From: Uranotaenia lowii | Taxonomy: Eukaryota; Arthropoda; Insecta; Diptera; Culicidae | NCBI RefSeq assembly: GCF_029784155.1 | Contig: NC_073691.1 | Coordinates: 88,543,361 to 88,607,360 of the forward strand | DNA: 64,000 bases | Direction: 5' to 3' | In this document: piece after piece, positions 22,125-34,229 of the stretch | Numbering within the stretch: position 1 is the first letter of the stretch | How the letters are laid out: each line of letters starts with the position of its first letter | Program-made: the position numbers and the translations under genes | Notes under the pieces: generated by a model | Databases searched by the model: none | What the model saw: only the letters and a program-made list of their open reading frames with translations | Told to the model about the DNA's origin: nothing

Positions 22125-24632
22125 TTAGAAATTTTCGAGACATTGTGGAAGTCCATTGAAATTCAGACACAGGTTTCGATGTTTTAAAAAAAATTGCAAT
22201 ATTTTTCAAAACAGCTTTTGCGTCTTGTATGACGGGTTCCAAATCATTGCCACTCAAATAGGAAACTGAATCATCCGCAAATAGATTTAGACGACCATAC
22301 TGTAAACATTTGTTCTTGTCATTTATAAGTCGACTTTTTTAATGCAAAACAAGGCTGAAGAATTCACCTTTAAAAAGGTGTACATATAAGAATTTTTAAG
22401 AATATGATAAATAAAAAATGACTTTGTGGTGGACTGTTAAAAATAGGTAATTTATGGCAATTACAAGAGATAAGACTACAAATTTTCCTGAAATCATAAA
22501 AAAAAGACTTTAATATATGTATTTAAGATTGAACATTTTAACTTATTTAAAACCAGGGTTTTAGACTGCGAAACGAATTGACTTATGTTTTTAAAAGTTT
22601 TTTTAAAGTTACGGAATATACGGAATTAGCGCCTCAATACTTTTCAAAGTAAGCTTTCTTCGAACCTCGGAAAATGTGAATATTTTGCCTTGTGTAATAT
22701 ATAAAAAATTGATTTATTTTTCAGTATTTTCTAAATGTACGTACATTTTTATTTAAGATTTTAATTTAAGATTTTATTGAAAAAAAAGGAATCGTGAAAT
22801 TACGGGTTCAGTATAGAAATTCGCCTGAAAGGTAGGCAGTGAAATAGGTGGTTGAATTATAGGTAAACCCTTTGGATCGCTTTGATTCAGTAGAATTATC
22901 CAACCAAGTAGGCTCACAACGCATTTTAGAGTGGAATAGGCATTTTTGATAATCACAATCAAATACCTAACGTTCAAACGATTTTCAATTTCAACGTCAT
23001 GTTATACGACAATGACTGCGTGGGCCTTTCTTTTAAAATAATAACAAGAGGCAAATCAGCACGCACCAACAAATGACAAAATGGCCCCAGTAGGTTTATG
23101 AGTCACCGCCACTGGGAAACTTCGCACGTGTGAAGATCCATCCATTCTTCTTCTGTGTGACCACCGAGACCAGGACATTCCCGGGCCACACTGTAAATGA
23201 TTTTCATTCATTTACACGTGCAGATCCTGGCCACAGCCATTTGTCATTCCGGGACCGACTTCATAGACGTGAGGACCAACATCGAGATGGAACGGTTCCC
23301 GTGCAGAATGACTTTGGTCTCCTGAACGGTGGAGTGAATCAAACGGAAAAGGCTCGATTTTCCGGAGCCATTGTCTAATTAGCGTCATCAAGAGGGCAAC
23401 CAGTCTTTCTTAGTGGGGTGAAGAGCATCCGGTTGGGGTCGGTAGTTCTTCTACTAAGGAAGTGGCCCCCGTGGGAATCGTCTGAGAAAGGCAAAATGAG
23501 AAAGTGAGACCAGTTGCCACATCTGCATTCGTTCTTGATGGCGGCAAAATGACTTCGTCTTCTGGTCGCAGCGAGTGGCAGAAATATGTGGGCCATTAAA
23601 CGTGGCAAAAATTGTTTCTTGTTGTATACAGAGCTTAAGATGGCACGAAACAAAATGGTGAATACATGGGCTGGGATATTCTTTGATAATTGCGGTAGAG
23701 CCATCTGCATTCATAATTGTTATTAATTACGGTAATTATTGACACACAGCACTTGCACTAATAAAATTAGCCTCTAGAGTGACATTCGAGAGTGCGAGAT
23801 GGCGATGATAGAGATGAACATTTTTGCTCAATAGCATCACTATGAATTGTGTTTGTTATTATAGGCAATACAGACACTTGAGTCTATTCTTTTGCTACCT
23901 TCTATGATTTGTTCTTCGCATTTCAGGGATAAATCATCCTAAACGGATGAAAATCCTTATAAAAAAAAAGAAAATTGTTCTTCGCATAAATCAGGATATT
24001 CAAATTAAAAAAAATTATCGTACTTTTGCTATCTGCACATAAGCGCTCTTAGCTAAGCTGGTAGAGTTGAAGCCTTATTTTAAAACAGTATTTAACTTTA
24101 ATTTTAATTTATCTTGACTTATTGGAACGATATGCAATACTTAAATATCTGCCTAACTCAAGGAGATTTTCGCATATTTTCCAGGTTTTCCATCATCAGC
24201 TTAATCTTTTGATTCATTTGTCTATGATTGGAATCACATATAGTTGGAGAAACTTCTCCTAAGCTAAGACTTATGAGGATTTCAAACTGTGTCGTGAAAG
24301 TAAATATAAACTTAGTTTTATTCTACGAAAACAGTGGGATAAAAGAATCATAAAGGTATTGTGCACCATCTATCAAAATCGACAAATTTATTGCTGATGA
24401 AAAATATCCAAAGAATGTACGATAAAAATTGGATAGTGTTGATTGAGCTCAAGTTCCTATCCAGTCTCAAAAAGATATGATTTTTTTCTCAGAAACATGA
24501 TTCGAAACTATTATTAGTTAACCATTCCAATACCAAACGACTATACATTCTTTTTTACTATTTTCATAGGTGATTTTGTTTTGTTACGAAAGATAACACA
24601 CTGCTTTTTGATTTTAGTAAGTATCACTTCTA
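22125..24632. other. AT-rich DNA without a recognised gene
   Basis: A less AT-rich block at 23090-23720 has no recognisable coding pattern on either strand. The rest is A/T-rich with short frames. Confidence 0.3.
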
Positions 24633-24868
24633 CTTACAGTTTTATCAGATTTTTTGAAACCTCTGCAAACGCGGCGATTTGGTTCCTTTTCCACATTGAA
24701 GGAGCAATTTGGTCAACCAAAATGCAGTTTTCATACATTTCCAAACACTCGTTCAATAATTTTAGTTCGGAAAGCGGAACATGCATTGATTTAACGAGTA
24801 CCGTCAAATCGTTGTACTCCATTTCTCCGAAAGCTTTTGCCAAGAATGAAAAATCCGCTGTTATTTCC
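24633..24868 (-). CDS. Candidate host exon, unknown protein
   Basis: The minus strand is open for about 75 codons (WEITADFSFLAKAFGEMEYN through QIAAFAEVSKNLIK) and meets a strong donor, ACT|GTAAGTAG, at about 24633. The peptide has normal amino-acid composition, unlike the Ile/Phe/Lys-rich chance frames nearby. Its pattern faintly recalls the helical BACK region of BTB proteins (residues around VPLSELKLLNECLEMYEN), but I would not name it. The 5' side is cut by the Gypsy element at 24901, so the upstream acceptor cannot be seen. Confidence 0.35.
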
Positions 24869-24900
24869 CAGATATTTTTTCGTCACACAAACCATTCTCC

Positions 24901-25153
24901 TGAAGTGTCCAGATAAATGCATAACGCACTGTAATGATTTATAATGATCACTCGTTTAGACGAGATCTTCTACTCATCCGATCGATGTGCGATCGGAGTC
25001 GAAATGAAATAAACGATCATTCTGATCTTAGCCGTGACGATAAACGGAGCCATCCTAAAAGTGTATTTTATATTTTGTATTGAAAATCCCCTAGTTTAAA
25101 GTTAATTTCCAAGTTGGATAATAGTTGTTCCTGATTTAAAAGCGTACATAACA
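24901..25153 (+). repeat. 5' LTR
   Basis: Starts TGAAGTGTCC and ends GTACATAACA. Contains a small perfect hairpin CCGATCG-ATGTG-CGATCGG at 24978-24996. Identical by eye to 27675-27927. Confidence 0.95.
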
Positions 25154-25155
25154 GC

Positions 25156-25172
25156 TGGCGACGAGGATGGGA
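25156..25172 (+). other. Primer-binding site
   Basis: TGGCGACGAGGATGGGA begins two bases after the 5' LTR, the usual place for the tRNA primer site. The TGGCGAC start resembles Gypsy-group sites thought to pair with arginine tRNA; the primer identity is inference. Confidence 0.55.
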
Positions 25173-25193
25173 TTGTAAGGCGGACTTTTGAGC

Positions 25194-27506
25194 ACTCTAA
25201 TTTTCTGTCGCTCTAAAAAATGTATGAATTCCCGTGAATTTAAAAACGAAGCTATAAGAGATCGACTGATCATCGGTCTCAGGGATAAGGTTTTACAGCA
25301 TAAACTTTTGATGGACGATGATCGTGGACTGGAAGAGGTAGCTAACATGATAATTAACAATGAACTGGCTGGGGAACGCGCGAAAATAATTGGGGAACAC
25401 AGTGAGGCTCAAGCGGATGTTTTTTCAATTAAAAACAGACTGGGTCGTCGTGATGGGTTCGAAAGCAATCGTTTTGGTAATCGGGCGGATTAAAATCAAC
25501 AGCGCTACGGAAAGCTTGCTAGGTATCGATCGCGTAGTAGGAGTAGGGACGAAAGTGGAGATAATGATCGTCGATTTCGTGGTCGTAAACAATTCAACCA
25601 CTTGAGAGCTGTTTGTAACAAATGCAATCGCTCAGGTCATTTACGTCGAGACTGCTGGTTCGAGAAAAAGAATGTAAATTTTGTAGAACAAGAACAACCC
25701 ACCGATAAATTTGATTGTCTACGATTAAATGATTCCAGCGAGGAGAGCGAAATTAATTGCATGATGATATCGTCTATAAACAGTATTTCTGGAGCTTGTT
25801 TGGTCAATGCAGTTGTTGAGGGTCAGATTCTTTCTATGAAAGTGGACACAGGGTCTGCAGTATCGGTGATGAGTGAAAATTTATACAAAAAGCGTTTTCC
25901 TTTCCTCCCGATTTTTGAATGTAACAAAAAATTATTGGTAGTAGATGGAGCCAAACTTGATATCGTAGGACAAGTTCAAGTGTTGGCTAGTCTCAATAAT
26001 CGCAAAACATTGAAAACCATGATAATTTTGAAAAGTAAAAATGATTTTGTACCTCTTTTGGGTCGGGACTGGATGGAAACATTTTATCCGCAATGGAAAG
26101 CTAGTTTTTCAAAGGTTTCAACTGTTAACAACGTTATTTTGGAGGCTACCAGGGAGAAAACTTTGGACATGATTAAACAAAAGTATGGAAAATTTTTTAA
26201 CAAAGATTTAACAGAACCAATTTCAGGATATGAAGTTGATTTACATTTCAGAACAGAGCAACCGATATTTAAGCGAGCCTATCAGGTGCCATATAAACTA
26301 AAGGAGAAGTTCTTGAAACATTTACAAGGATTAGAGAAGCAGGGTATCATAACGCCAGTCAAATCTAGTGAATGGGCATCTCCGGTCATTGCCGTATTGA
26401 AGAAAAACGAAGATATTCGTATGGTAATAGACTGCAAAGTTTCTTTAAACAAATTTATTATTCCCAGTACTTATCCTTTGCCACTTGCACAAGATATTTT
26501 CGCTTCTTTGGCTGGATGTAAAATTTTTTGTTCCCTCGATTTGACAGGGGCTTACACTCAGCTAAAATTGTCTGAACGTTCAAAAAAATATCTGGTGATA
26601 AATACTGAAATTGGTCTTTTCAAATATAACAGATTACCCCAAGGTTTGTCATCCAGTGCTGGTTGGAAAATGTATGTTGCTATCTTGACGACCTGTTAAT
26701 CGCAGGAAAGGATTTTAAAGGATGTTTGCTTAAATTAGAACAGGTGCTTGAAAGACTTTACAAAGCTAATGTTTGTATAAATTTTAAGAAATGTAAATTT
26801 TTTGTAAATTCCTTACAATATTTAGGACACATTATAACTAGTGATGGATTATTGCCATCCCCTGAAAAATTATCTACTATTCAAAATGCTAAAATACCAC
26901 AGGATGTGACACAATTAAAAGCCTTTTTGGGGTTGATAAACTTTTACAATAAATTTATTCCAATCTATCAGCTAAATTGCGCAATCTTTATGATTTGCTT
27001 AAGAAAAATCAACGATTTATGTGGACAACTGAATGTGATGCATCTTTTAAAGAAAGTAAAGATTGTTTATTAAAAGCTAATATTCTTGAGTTCTACGACC
27101 CCAGTAAACCACTGGTAGTTGTGACCGATGCTTCATCCTATAGCTTAGGAGGAGTATTAGCTCACAATATTAATGGAACAGAGAAACCTATATGTTTTAC
27201 GTCCTTTTCTCTAAACACTGCTCAAAAAAATATCCAATATTACATTTGAAGGCACATCGTAATCAGTTGAAAATGATACACAATCCGCAACGACGGTGGA
27301 ACGTGATGATCCGGCCAGGAGTTTTGCTAGGAAGTCCAAATGGCAAACGACGACGAAGTTCATCATCAGAGGACGAATTCCTAGGATTTCCGGACGACGA
27401 GGAACACGTTGCTCATCCACCAAAAAAGCGCTTCGTAGCAATACGCAGTCCTGTTTGGACGCGGTCTAGAGGAAGCCCAGTAAACATCCCCAAGGTTTTG
27501 AATTAA
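25194..27506 (+). pseudogene. Gypsy gag-pol remnant (CCHC, protease, RT, RNase H start)
   Basis: In order: a gag C-terminal fragment (EFKNEAIRDRLIIGLRDKVL), a CCHC zinc knuckle CNKCNRSGHLRRDC at about 25611-25652, an aspartic protease with VDTGSAVSVMS at about 25842, and the reverse transcriptase (IRMVIDCKVSLNKFI, CSLDLTGAYTQLKLSE, LPQGLSSS). A small deletion and frameshift near 26660 removes the stretch before the catalytic YLDD (about 26680), after which the connection domain (LGHIITSDGLLPSPEKL) and RNase H start (VVTDASSYSLGGVLAHN) follow. At about 27250 the frame jumps straight to a basic C-terminal tail (KAHRNQLKMIH), so integrase and most of RNase H are gone. Not a functional polyprotein. 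Confidence 0.88.
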
Positions 27507-27674
27507 AATACCAGCAAGTCGATCCATACAAGGGTTATAAGTGCTGTGGCATACATTGAAATGTATTCGATGAAATTAGCAGAGAAAAGCAGCAATCCCA
27601 TGCTGTCGAAAAATGTTATATGAATTTAAAAGTTATAATTTTATGATTATTGAATTTACTAAAAAACGGAGGAC

Positions 27675-27927
27675 TGAAGTGTCCAGATAAATGCATAACG
27701 CACTGTAATGATTTATAATGATCACTCGTTTAGACGAGATCTTCTACTCATCCGATCGATGTGCGATCGGAGTCGAAATGAAATAAACGATCATTCTGAT
27801 CTTAGCCGTGACGATAAACGGAGCCATCCTAAAAGTGTATTTTATATTTTGTATTGAAAATCCCCTAGTTTAAAGTTAATTTCCAAGTTGGATAATAGTT
27901 GTTCCTGATTTAAAAGCGTACATAACA
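27675..27927 (+). repeat. 3' LTR
   Basis: Same 253-bp sequence as the 5' LTR, preceded by the polypurine tract at 27661-27673 and followed by the TCTCC duplication. Confidence 0.95.
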
Positions 27928-27933
27928 TCTCCA

Positions 27934-28030
27934 TAAAATTTTTCGCCAGAACCAACTGTTTCCCAAAAAAGATTTGCACCAGAATGAACCTTGCCCTAGA
28001 AAACTTTTCGTCAGAACTACCATTTCCTTG
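27934..28030. repeat. CCAGAATG-type degenerate minisatellite (short copy)
   Basis: Repeated CAGAAYNAAC units alternating with AAAACTTTTCG. Related to longer copies at 31741-31960, 56505-56610 and 59410-59660. Confidence 0.45.
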
Positions 28031-28614
28031 ATAATTGAATATATTTATTCAAATTGTATTTTGATTTAAAAAAAATGGATTTGTTTTCGAACAATTGGGT
28101 TTTCTAAGCATTATTTTTTTTTGCGGCAAACGACGCAATCAACGAAGATGAAGGGGACAAAGCCGCTGAAGCTTCCAAATTGGCCTCCGAATGCTAGGAG
28201 TGATCTAAAACTTAAAATCAAATTGGGGTACTTTAACATATTACCATACTGTTTCTCAAACCAATTTAGTTTGAAACTTTCAAATATTTGTAAGCAAATA
28301 GACAGTTGTGTAGATAATATGAGAGAAAAGATAAACGATGTAAAGAATATGAGAGAAAAGATAAACGAAAGTTTGAAATGAATGTAGTCCTTTTGAATCT
28401 TAGTAATTCATCATAGAAAGCATCAATTCAATAATTTCACAGTTGAGATATATGTTGTCTGTGAACTCACAAGCCACTCCAAATCAGAAGACCTTGCTTA
28501 CAGTTCATCACAAATACTAGCTTGCAAGAAAAGGAATCGCTCGAGCGAAGCGATAGATTAATTTGAATCGGGTCCGAAGAAAGAAACTTAACGAAAGAAA
28601 AGTGTGATTGTATG
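28031..28614. other. No recognised gene
   Basis: Contains a short tandem duplication ATATGAGAGAAAAGATAAACG near 28317-28368. Otherwise unannotatable. Confidence 0.3.
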
Positions 28615-31584
28615 CAGGGTTGCCAACTATTTTTCAGAAAAGTCTGGAAGATTTTTAAAAAATGTCTGGAAATTTCTGCAAATGTCTGGACACCTAAGTT
28701 TTGAAGGTGGCGACCTTTTTTTTTGGTCCCCAGATCTCAATGTTACAATAGTATTTTTCTGTCACTATATCAGTCACGTGCTCTGTCTGAGTCTCAATTT
28801 AACATAAAGCTTAGTTCTTTTAGAAATGTGACACTTTCATTTGTTAATAACTCATTTACTAGTAATCGGACATTCAAAATTTTGACAGCATTTTGTTGCC
28901 TGTGAAAATTACTAACCGACCTATTTTTTTCAAAATTTTAAATTCTGACGTTTTTGAGATATTTACGATGCAAGAGAAAAAGAAAAAAAATATCTTGCAC
29001 AGTTTCCTTCAGAAACCATCATTATCAAATGGATAGCTGACAAAATCGTTGATTATTCAAAGATTTTGTGTGTGTGTGAGTAGTAGAAAAGTATGGAATC
29101 ATTGTCGAAAATGTCAACAAAGTTCAAATCAAGCATTGTAGTTAAGCACATAATCAGCAACTACGGTTAAGGGCCAGCAGGGAAGACAAGACTCAGATCA
29201 GAATTTTTAAATTTGAATAAACGAAAAACTAAGTGTAGATCGGTGAAATGTCCAAAAAAATTTTCTGTGATAAGCTGACAGTGTTGCCTAATTATGAGTA
29301 ATTCAAACCTACCCTCAAACAAAACAAATTTGCTAGTTCCAGAGCTCGTGAGCTGTAAAGCTGGTACCGTGGCAATGAGACAGGTGATTTCTGAAGGACG
29401 ATAAAATTTGTGAAAAACTCTATATAAAACAAATTCAAGAACTTGAATCTCATAACATGTCTGCTTGTGGTTAGGTCCCTCGCATATTAAAGTATGTATT
29501 TGCTGGCTGTTTTGTATAAATTATAATGATGTGCCAAGATTCTGATCCTATGGAGAAAAACAACAATTTTCAAAACAAAAACATTGATTTTTGCAGTTTT
29601 TAAAAGCCCAAAAAGAGTAATATTGTATGTACCCTTCGCAACCTACGATCTACACTAACCGATTATGCTTTAATATTAATCTCATGATGGTTCTACTTCG
29701 TTATTGTCAGCTTTTGCCAGCAGAAATTCCATTAAAAAAGCTTTTAAGTGTCTCATATATAATCAAGTTTTGTTAATTTTGAAACATCTTTATCCACTAA
29801 ATTGCTCTTAGTTTCTTTTAAAAAAGAAGTATTGGACCAAAAAGTAGTAGAAATTGAAGGAGGAGAATGCAGCCTCCTAGCTTACAATTTGGACGACGTA
29901 AAAGTTGAAAAAACTGAACAATATAATGACTGAAAAAAGTGTGCGCCGGCCGATAGGAGGTACCAAGAGTAAAGTAGAGATTTTTCTTACAAAAAAAGAT
30001 AAATAATTTTTTTTAAATTTTTTAATGAATTATCATAAGATTACCTTCATTTCTTCCATATAAAGTATTTTGATAAAACGAATGGGTTTTGAGATACACG
30101 CATTCGTTACTGTCCCATTTCTAAAAGAACTAAGCTTTACATCCTCAAAGCAATTGCCAAGGTTTCGAACCCTTATTGAATTCGTAGTTCATAGGTTCTA
30201 CTAATCATTTCCTCAGGGTGGCCACTCGAAATCCATTTTGGATTTCACGCATTTTTCCCGACTTTTTCCCGCATGTTAACATGAAATTACCGATTTCGTA
30301 AAACAGGAAACAAAACAAAAATCCGAATATTTATTTTTGAAACCACCTACCTAGACATTGATTTCTAAGATTTGCCTTTGTTTTAATATTTTTTCAAAAA
30401 TCGTCCTGAATTGCCCAACCATGAAGAAACGTGTGATGGGAAGTATGGTATTTTTAAGTTAAAAATCATCGTTCCTTGAAACTACTATTTTGAAGATATT
30501 TTGCTCAAATTCGACCTTCATATAATTCAATATCAAATAAGCAATTTCAAATTGCTTAGCACCTGCTTTGACTTATTTTGTTCCAGATTTCACAGGATCC
30601 AAATATCTTTGGTAACCAACGCCCTAGCAGCGACAAGTCATCTGATGTCCTTTCAATTCTTTGAGACATTTTGAATTTCAGAGAAACCCCTACCTGAAAA
30701 AGACGAAATACATCATATGGTAATATCATCTTATTGGAAATGATCGATTCAAGACATGAGGGGTATTACAATGGAACAAATATAAGGAAAATGAAATAAT
30801 CGCTCTTGGTTTTATAATTAAAAACTCTCTGGAGTATTCGACCGAATATTCGTTTGGCCGAATAGTTTAAAAGGTCAATATTCGGTATTTGGCCGTTGGC
30901 CGAGTACAAATTTTTTCGTCCATCATGCTTCCTCTCTATGAGCGTCGGATAGAAGCTTCAATTGTTTCGCCTCCTCGGCCGCCTCTAGCTTCCGATTTGC
31001 AATAGTTTTTATAACTGATTGTTTTCCTTTTTTTTTTGTTTTAAAAGGACTCGACATCTCTCGAGCGAGTATAACGAGCATACTGGATTAACGATTTCGT
31101 TACGGTTATTCCCGTTGTTCAATGAAGCAAGTTAAAACTAGTCAAAACCGATCCAACACGGTAGGATGATCCATTTCGACCTGGTAGAAATCGGTCGAAG
31201 CCAATCGGAAAGAGATTGATGATCAACTGTGAATCAACTTTTACTTGTTTCGCCTTTTTCGCAAACAGACTTTCACCGAGCCAAAAATTCCCGACTTTTC
31301 GGGAGAAATTCCCGGCTTTTTCCTGCATTTTTCCCGGTGGATTCCAAATCCCGTCTTTTTCCCGCATTTCCCGAATGGGTGGCCACCCTGTTTCCTGCCA
31401 TATTACACCATGACAAAATCGAGTTTTCATAGAATCTTAGAACAATTTATGTCCAAACACAAAAGTCTGGAATTGTCTGGAAGAAATGCCAAAAGTCTGG
31501 AAGTCTGGAAACCTAAAAAAATGTCTGGCAAAAGTCCAAAAAGTCTGGAAGATCCAGACAAAATCTGGAAGGTTGACATCACTG
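28615..31584. mobile_element. Large non-autonomous hAT element with GTCTGGAA repeats
   Basis: The 2970-bp element is bounded by the 8-bp duplication ATTGTATG (28607-28614 and 31585-31592). Left end CAGGGTTGCCAAC, right end (reversed) CAGTGATGTCAACC. GTCTGGAA-type motifs are repeated near the left end (28640-28690) and densely near the right end (31465-31575). The interior is non-coding and contains a second, later element at 30214-31390. Confidence 0.85.
30214..31390. mobile_element. Nested hAT-like element with TTTTCCCG repeats
   Basis: Perfect 10-bp inverted ends CAGGGTGGCC lie at 30214-30223 and 31381-31390; the adjacent duplication is TTTCCT (30208-30213 and 31391-31396), 6 bp and not 8. 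TTTTTCCCGCAT and TTCCCGAC-type repeats crowd both ends, as in the neighbouring hAT elements. The short duplication leaves the superfamily slightly open. It lies wholly inside 28615-31584 and is therefore younger. Confidence 0.75.
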
Positions 31585-31740
31585 ATTGTATGTGTACCCT
31601 CGAAGTAAAATTTCAGCTTCCCGAAGATCGACGAGACAAGTCAGTTGATAGAGTATAGCGATAACGAACGGAGCATTCGAGAGCGTGTGGTGTAAGATAC
31701 CTATTCCGAACGCGAAATCCTCCGGACTCGACAAGTTGGA

Positions 31741-31960
31741 TTAAACTAGAGGGAAATTAAAAAAAGCTTCAGGAAAAATTCTAAGTTATGTTCCATTCTG
31801 GGGAGAAAAAAAAATCTGGTGAAAAAAACTTCTGGTAAATGATGCATTCTGGGAAAAAAATCAAGGGAATGGTTCAATCTGGGGTTTGGTTTCTGATATT
31901 TGTCATTCTGGGTAAATGTTTTCGGGCTTTTGGGATACAATCCCATAAAATAGGGTGAAT
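31741..31960. repeat. ATTCTGGGGAAAA degenerate minisatellite
   Basis: Units of roughly 25-30 bp built on ATTCTGGGRAAA recur six or more times. The right end, TTTTCGGGCTTTTGGGATAC, matches the reverse complement of the start of 56505-56610, showing a shared terminus and so a dispersed element. Confidence 0.55.
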
Positions 31961-33471
31961 CGGTACATTTTCTGGTCAGTTTTGTAATATTTCCATCAGT
32001 TTCAGAACTTTCAGTTCACGATTTGCTCTATTAGATGGTGAATATGGGGGTCTTATCAAAACCAAACACAAGTAATAAAACAAAGTAGGATTTTTATATC
32101 AACAATTTTTGAACAGCTTTCTTGGTTTATCCCCCGAGTGACGTAAAAAGGAAAAGTGAACTATAAATTTATCACATCAAATCACAATTTTAAACGTAAA
32201 TCAACGCATTGTTTCTCGCTTTGCATTTTTTTCTGATTTTCCAACGCCCTGTAATGACCTTTTCTTTAACTGACTCTTTTTTTAAAAAGAAATGCTAAAA
32301 ATATTGCCTACCTCCAGGGGCAAGAAGAACAAAGAAGTTTGGGAACTGTTTTTCTAGATATCCAGCGTAAGCTCAAACTCAGAATCATCTTTGATGAATT
32401 TGTACGTGCCCCGATGAACCTCATAAGTGCGCCAAAGAATGTTTTGTTAGCTCTTTAATGCCTGACTTTTTTAGATTACGGGGAATATGACATGCTCCAT
32501 ATTTTTAAAAGCAGTACTGCACTCCTGTGAACGTAAAACATGGTTACATAATTCTATTAGACTACTTTAAATTTGATTTAAAAATCGATCCTTTTTTAGG
32601 ATTTGATGCTGTGGGATAATATTGATCAGTCTCTATTTTGACGGGTTTAACGAGTTTTCTTGATCATAAGGATACAAAACACCTTCATAATATTTACAAA
32701 TGCTAGTAATTGAAAAACTGATGATAAAATGATGATAAACTGATGAACAGTTCGTGTGTTAAGGCCGAACAATAATTAAAATCAAATGATGGGCCATGAT
32801 GCTGCATAAATTAAGGGGCTAAATTTTTTAACATACTTATAAAATTTTAAATACAAAACAAATTTTGCCTTTACTCAATTCTTTACGCCCTCGCACTATT
32901 CCTCTTTAATTTTTTCTTCAAACTTCACCATTTGATAGGGTTTCTAGCCTTTGGCCCAAGACTGGCTTACTCTTGGAAAACGTCCCTATTTTTGAAATAT
33001 CAAAAATTTACCTCAAAATACAACCAAAACTACAAATTTTGCTAAAAAAAAAGTTGAACTGTAACACTAATCAACCTGTTGCTTCTAAACGCTTTGACTT
33101 CATCAGGAAGGGTGTTTGTTTGCGAGCCTTCGACAAAATCGACATTTCGAGATTTGTTGTCATTGCATACTCGGAGGCTCAATTTTCCAATTTTCAAATA
33201 AAAGCACTTTTTAAATTCCTTTTTTACCAGGCAATTTAATTGGATAATACATTAGTTAATTAATAAATGGATATTAATAATGTCTTGCTAAGCAATGATC
33301 AAGACCTATTCAGAAGAAAAATGTATCCTTTGCACCATGGATGGTCGGCTCCTCCCAAACAACAAAGAGCCGAGAGAAAACAACACTGTTTTCAGTTAGA
33401 CTTTCGAGTGTAATCCTCTTTCGCAGATCGTGCTCCACAGTTTACACGAGCTGTTGTAAGTGACTCGGACG
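31961..33471. other. AT-rich DNA without a recognised gene
   Basis: An open plus-strand frame at 32973-33239 is Lys/Phe/Ile-rich and matches nothing I know. A segment near 33287 (CTAAGCAATGATCAAGACC) resembles 54483. Confidence 0.3.
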
Positions 33472-34229
33472 CATGGTTGCTACATGTACAGTTTTATCTA
33501 TCCAGGTACAGATTTTCGAGGTCATTTTTGGTACAGAATCTGTACGTACAGATGACAGATTTTCAAACTTCGGTACAGATTCGTACATTTTGCTTTCATC
33601 CAGTTTATTGAAAACTTTATAGAAAATAAGTGAAAAGTTAGCATTTATTGTTCTGACGATAGGAGTTCCTTACTGGGAAGTACACGATGGAACAATTACT
33701 ATTCCAAATTTGCTACAAATAATTAAATATCTGATAAGAATCCCCCACTTGTCAGCAGTGGTTGAGCGCATTTTCTCGCAAGTAAATGCCAATAAAACCA
33801 AAGTTTGTAATCGTCTGAGTGTTGACACGTTGAACGCTATCCTTAGAACGAAAAATTATTTAAAATTAAACGGCAGACCGAAAAATATCGTATTACATAT
33901 GACGCTCAAAAATCTTTTTTAATAAATCTATGTATAAATATCATGAACATTAGGAAGTGCTAGTTGTGATTTTTTTTCTCAATGTCAGTTTTTTAAAGAG
34001 AGAGAATAAAAATAATTGAATGAGTTTCACAAAAAGTAATTAACTTAAAAAAAACTGTACTATGTGCAATAAAGTATCTATCTTAGGAAACAAAATCTCC
34101 ACAGGTCAATACATTGAACGCAGAACTTTGTTTTCTTCGGGACAGATTTTGGTACAGATTTTTGAGTTTTCGGTACAGATGAACAAGATTTGTTCGATGA
34201 GCGGTACAAATTTAGATGTGGCAACACTG
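33472..34229 (+). mobile_element. hAT element, deletion derivative, with GTACAGAT repeats
   Basis: A 758-bp element with the 8-bp duplication CTCGGACG at 33464-33471 and 34230-34237. Ends are CATGGTTGCTACATGTACA and (reversed) CAGTGTTGCCACAT. GGTACAGAT motifs repeat near both ends. Unlike its neighbours it keeps part of a transposase, so it derives from an autonomous hAT by internal deletion. Confidence 0.9.
33661..33922 (+). pseudogene. hAT transposase C-terminal dimerisation domain
   Basis: hAT transposases multimerise through a C-terminal hATC domain, needed for assembly on the ends. The frame is open from about 33661 (GVPYWEVHDGTITIPNLLQ) and reads IPHLSAVVERIFSQVNANKT and LSVDTLNAILRTKNYLKL, the classic hATC pattern with the conserved SAVVERIFS core. 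It ends at 33922. The DNA-binding and catalytic parts are deleted. Confidence 0.85.

Larger units (their letters stand above)
24901..27927 (+). mobile_element. Gypsy-type LTR retrotransposon, internally deleted
   Basis: Two 253-bp direct LTRs (24901-25153 and 27675-27927) look identical, begin TG and end CA, and are flanked by a 5-bp duplication TCTCC (24896-24900 and 27928-27932). A primer-binding site follows the left LTR and a purine tract AAAAAACGGAGGA precedes the right one. The interior of 2.5 kb is too short for a full element: most of gag and the whole integrase are absent. Identical LTRs mean recent insertion, so a deleted copy must have been mobilised by a helper or deleted very recently. 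Confidence 0.92.

Noticed and set aside
32973..33239. 88-codon plus-strand frame as a gene
   Set aside because: Composition matches translated AT-rich DNA and no splice, promoter or domain evidence supports it.
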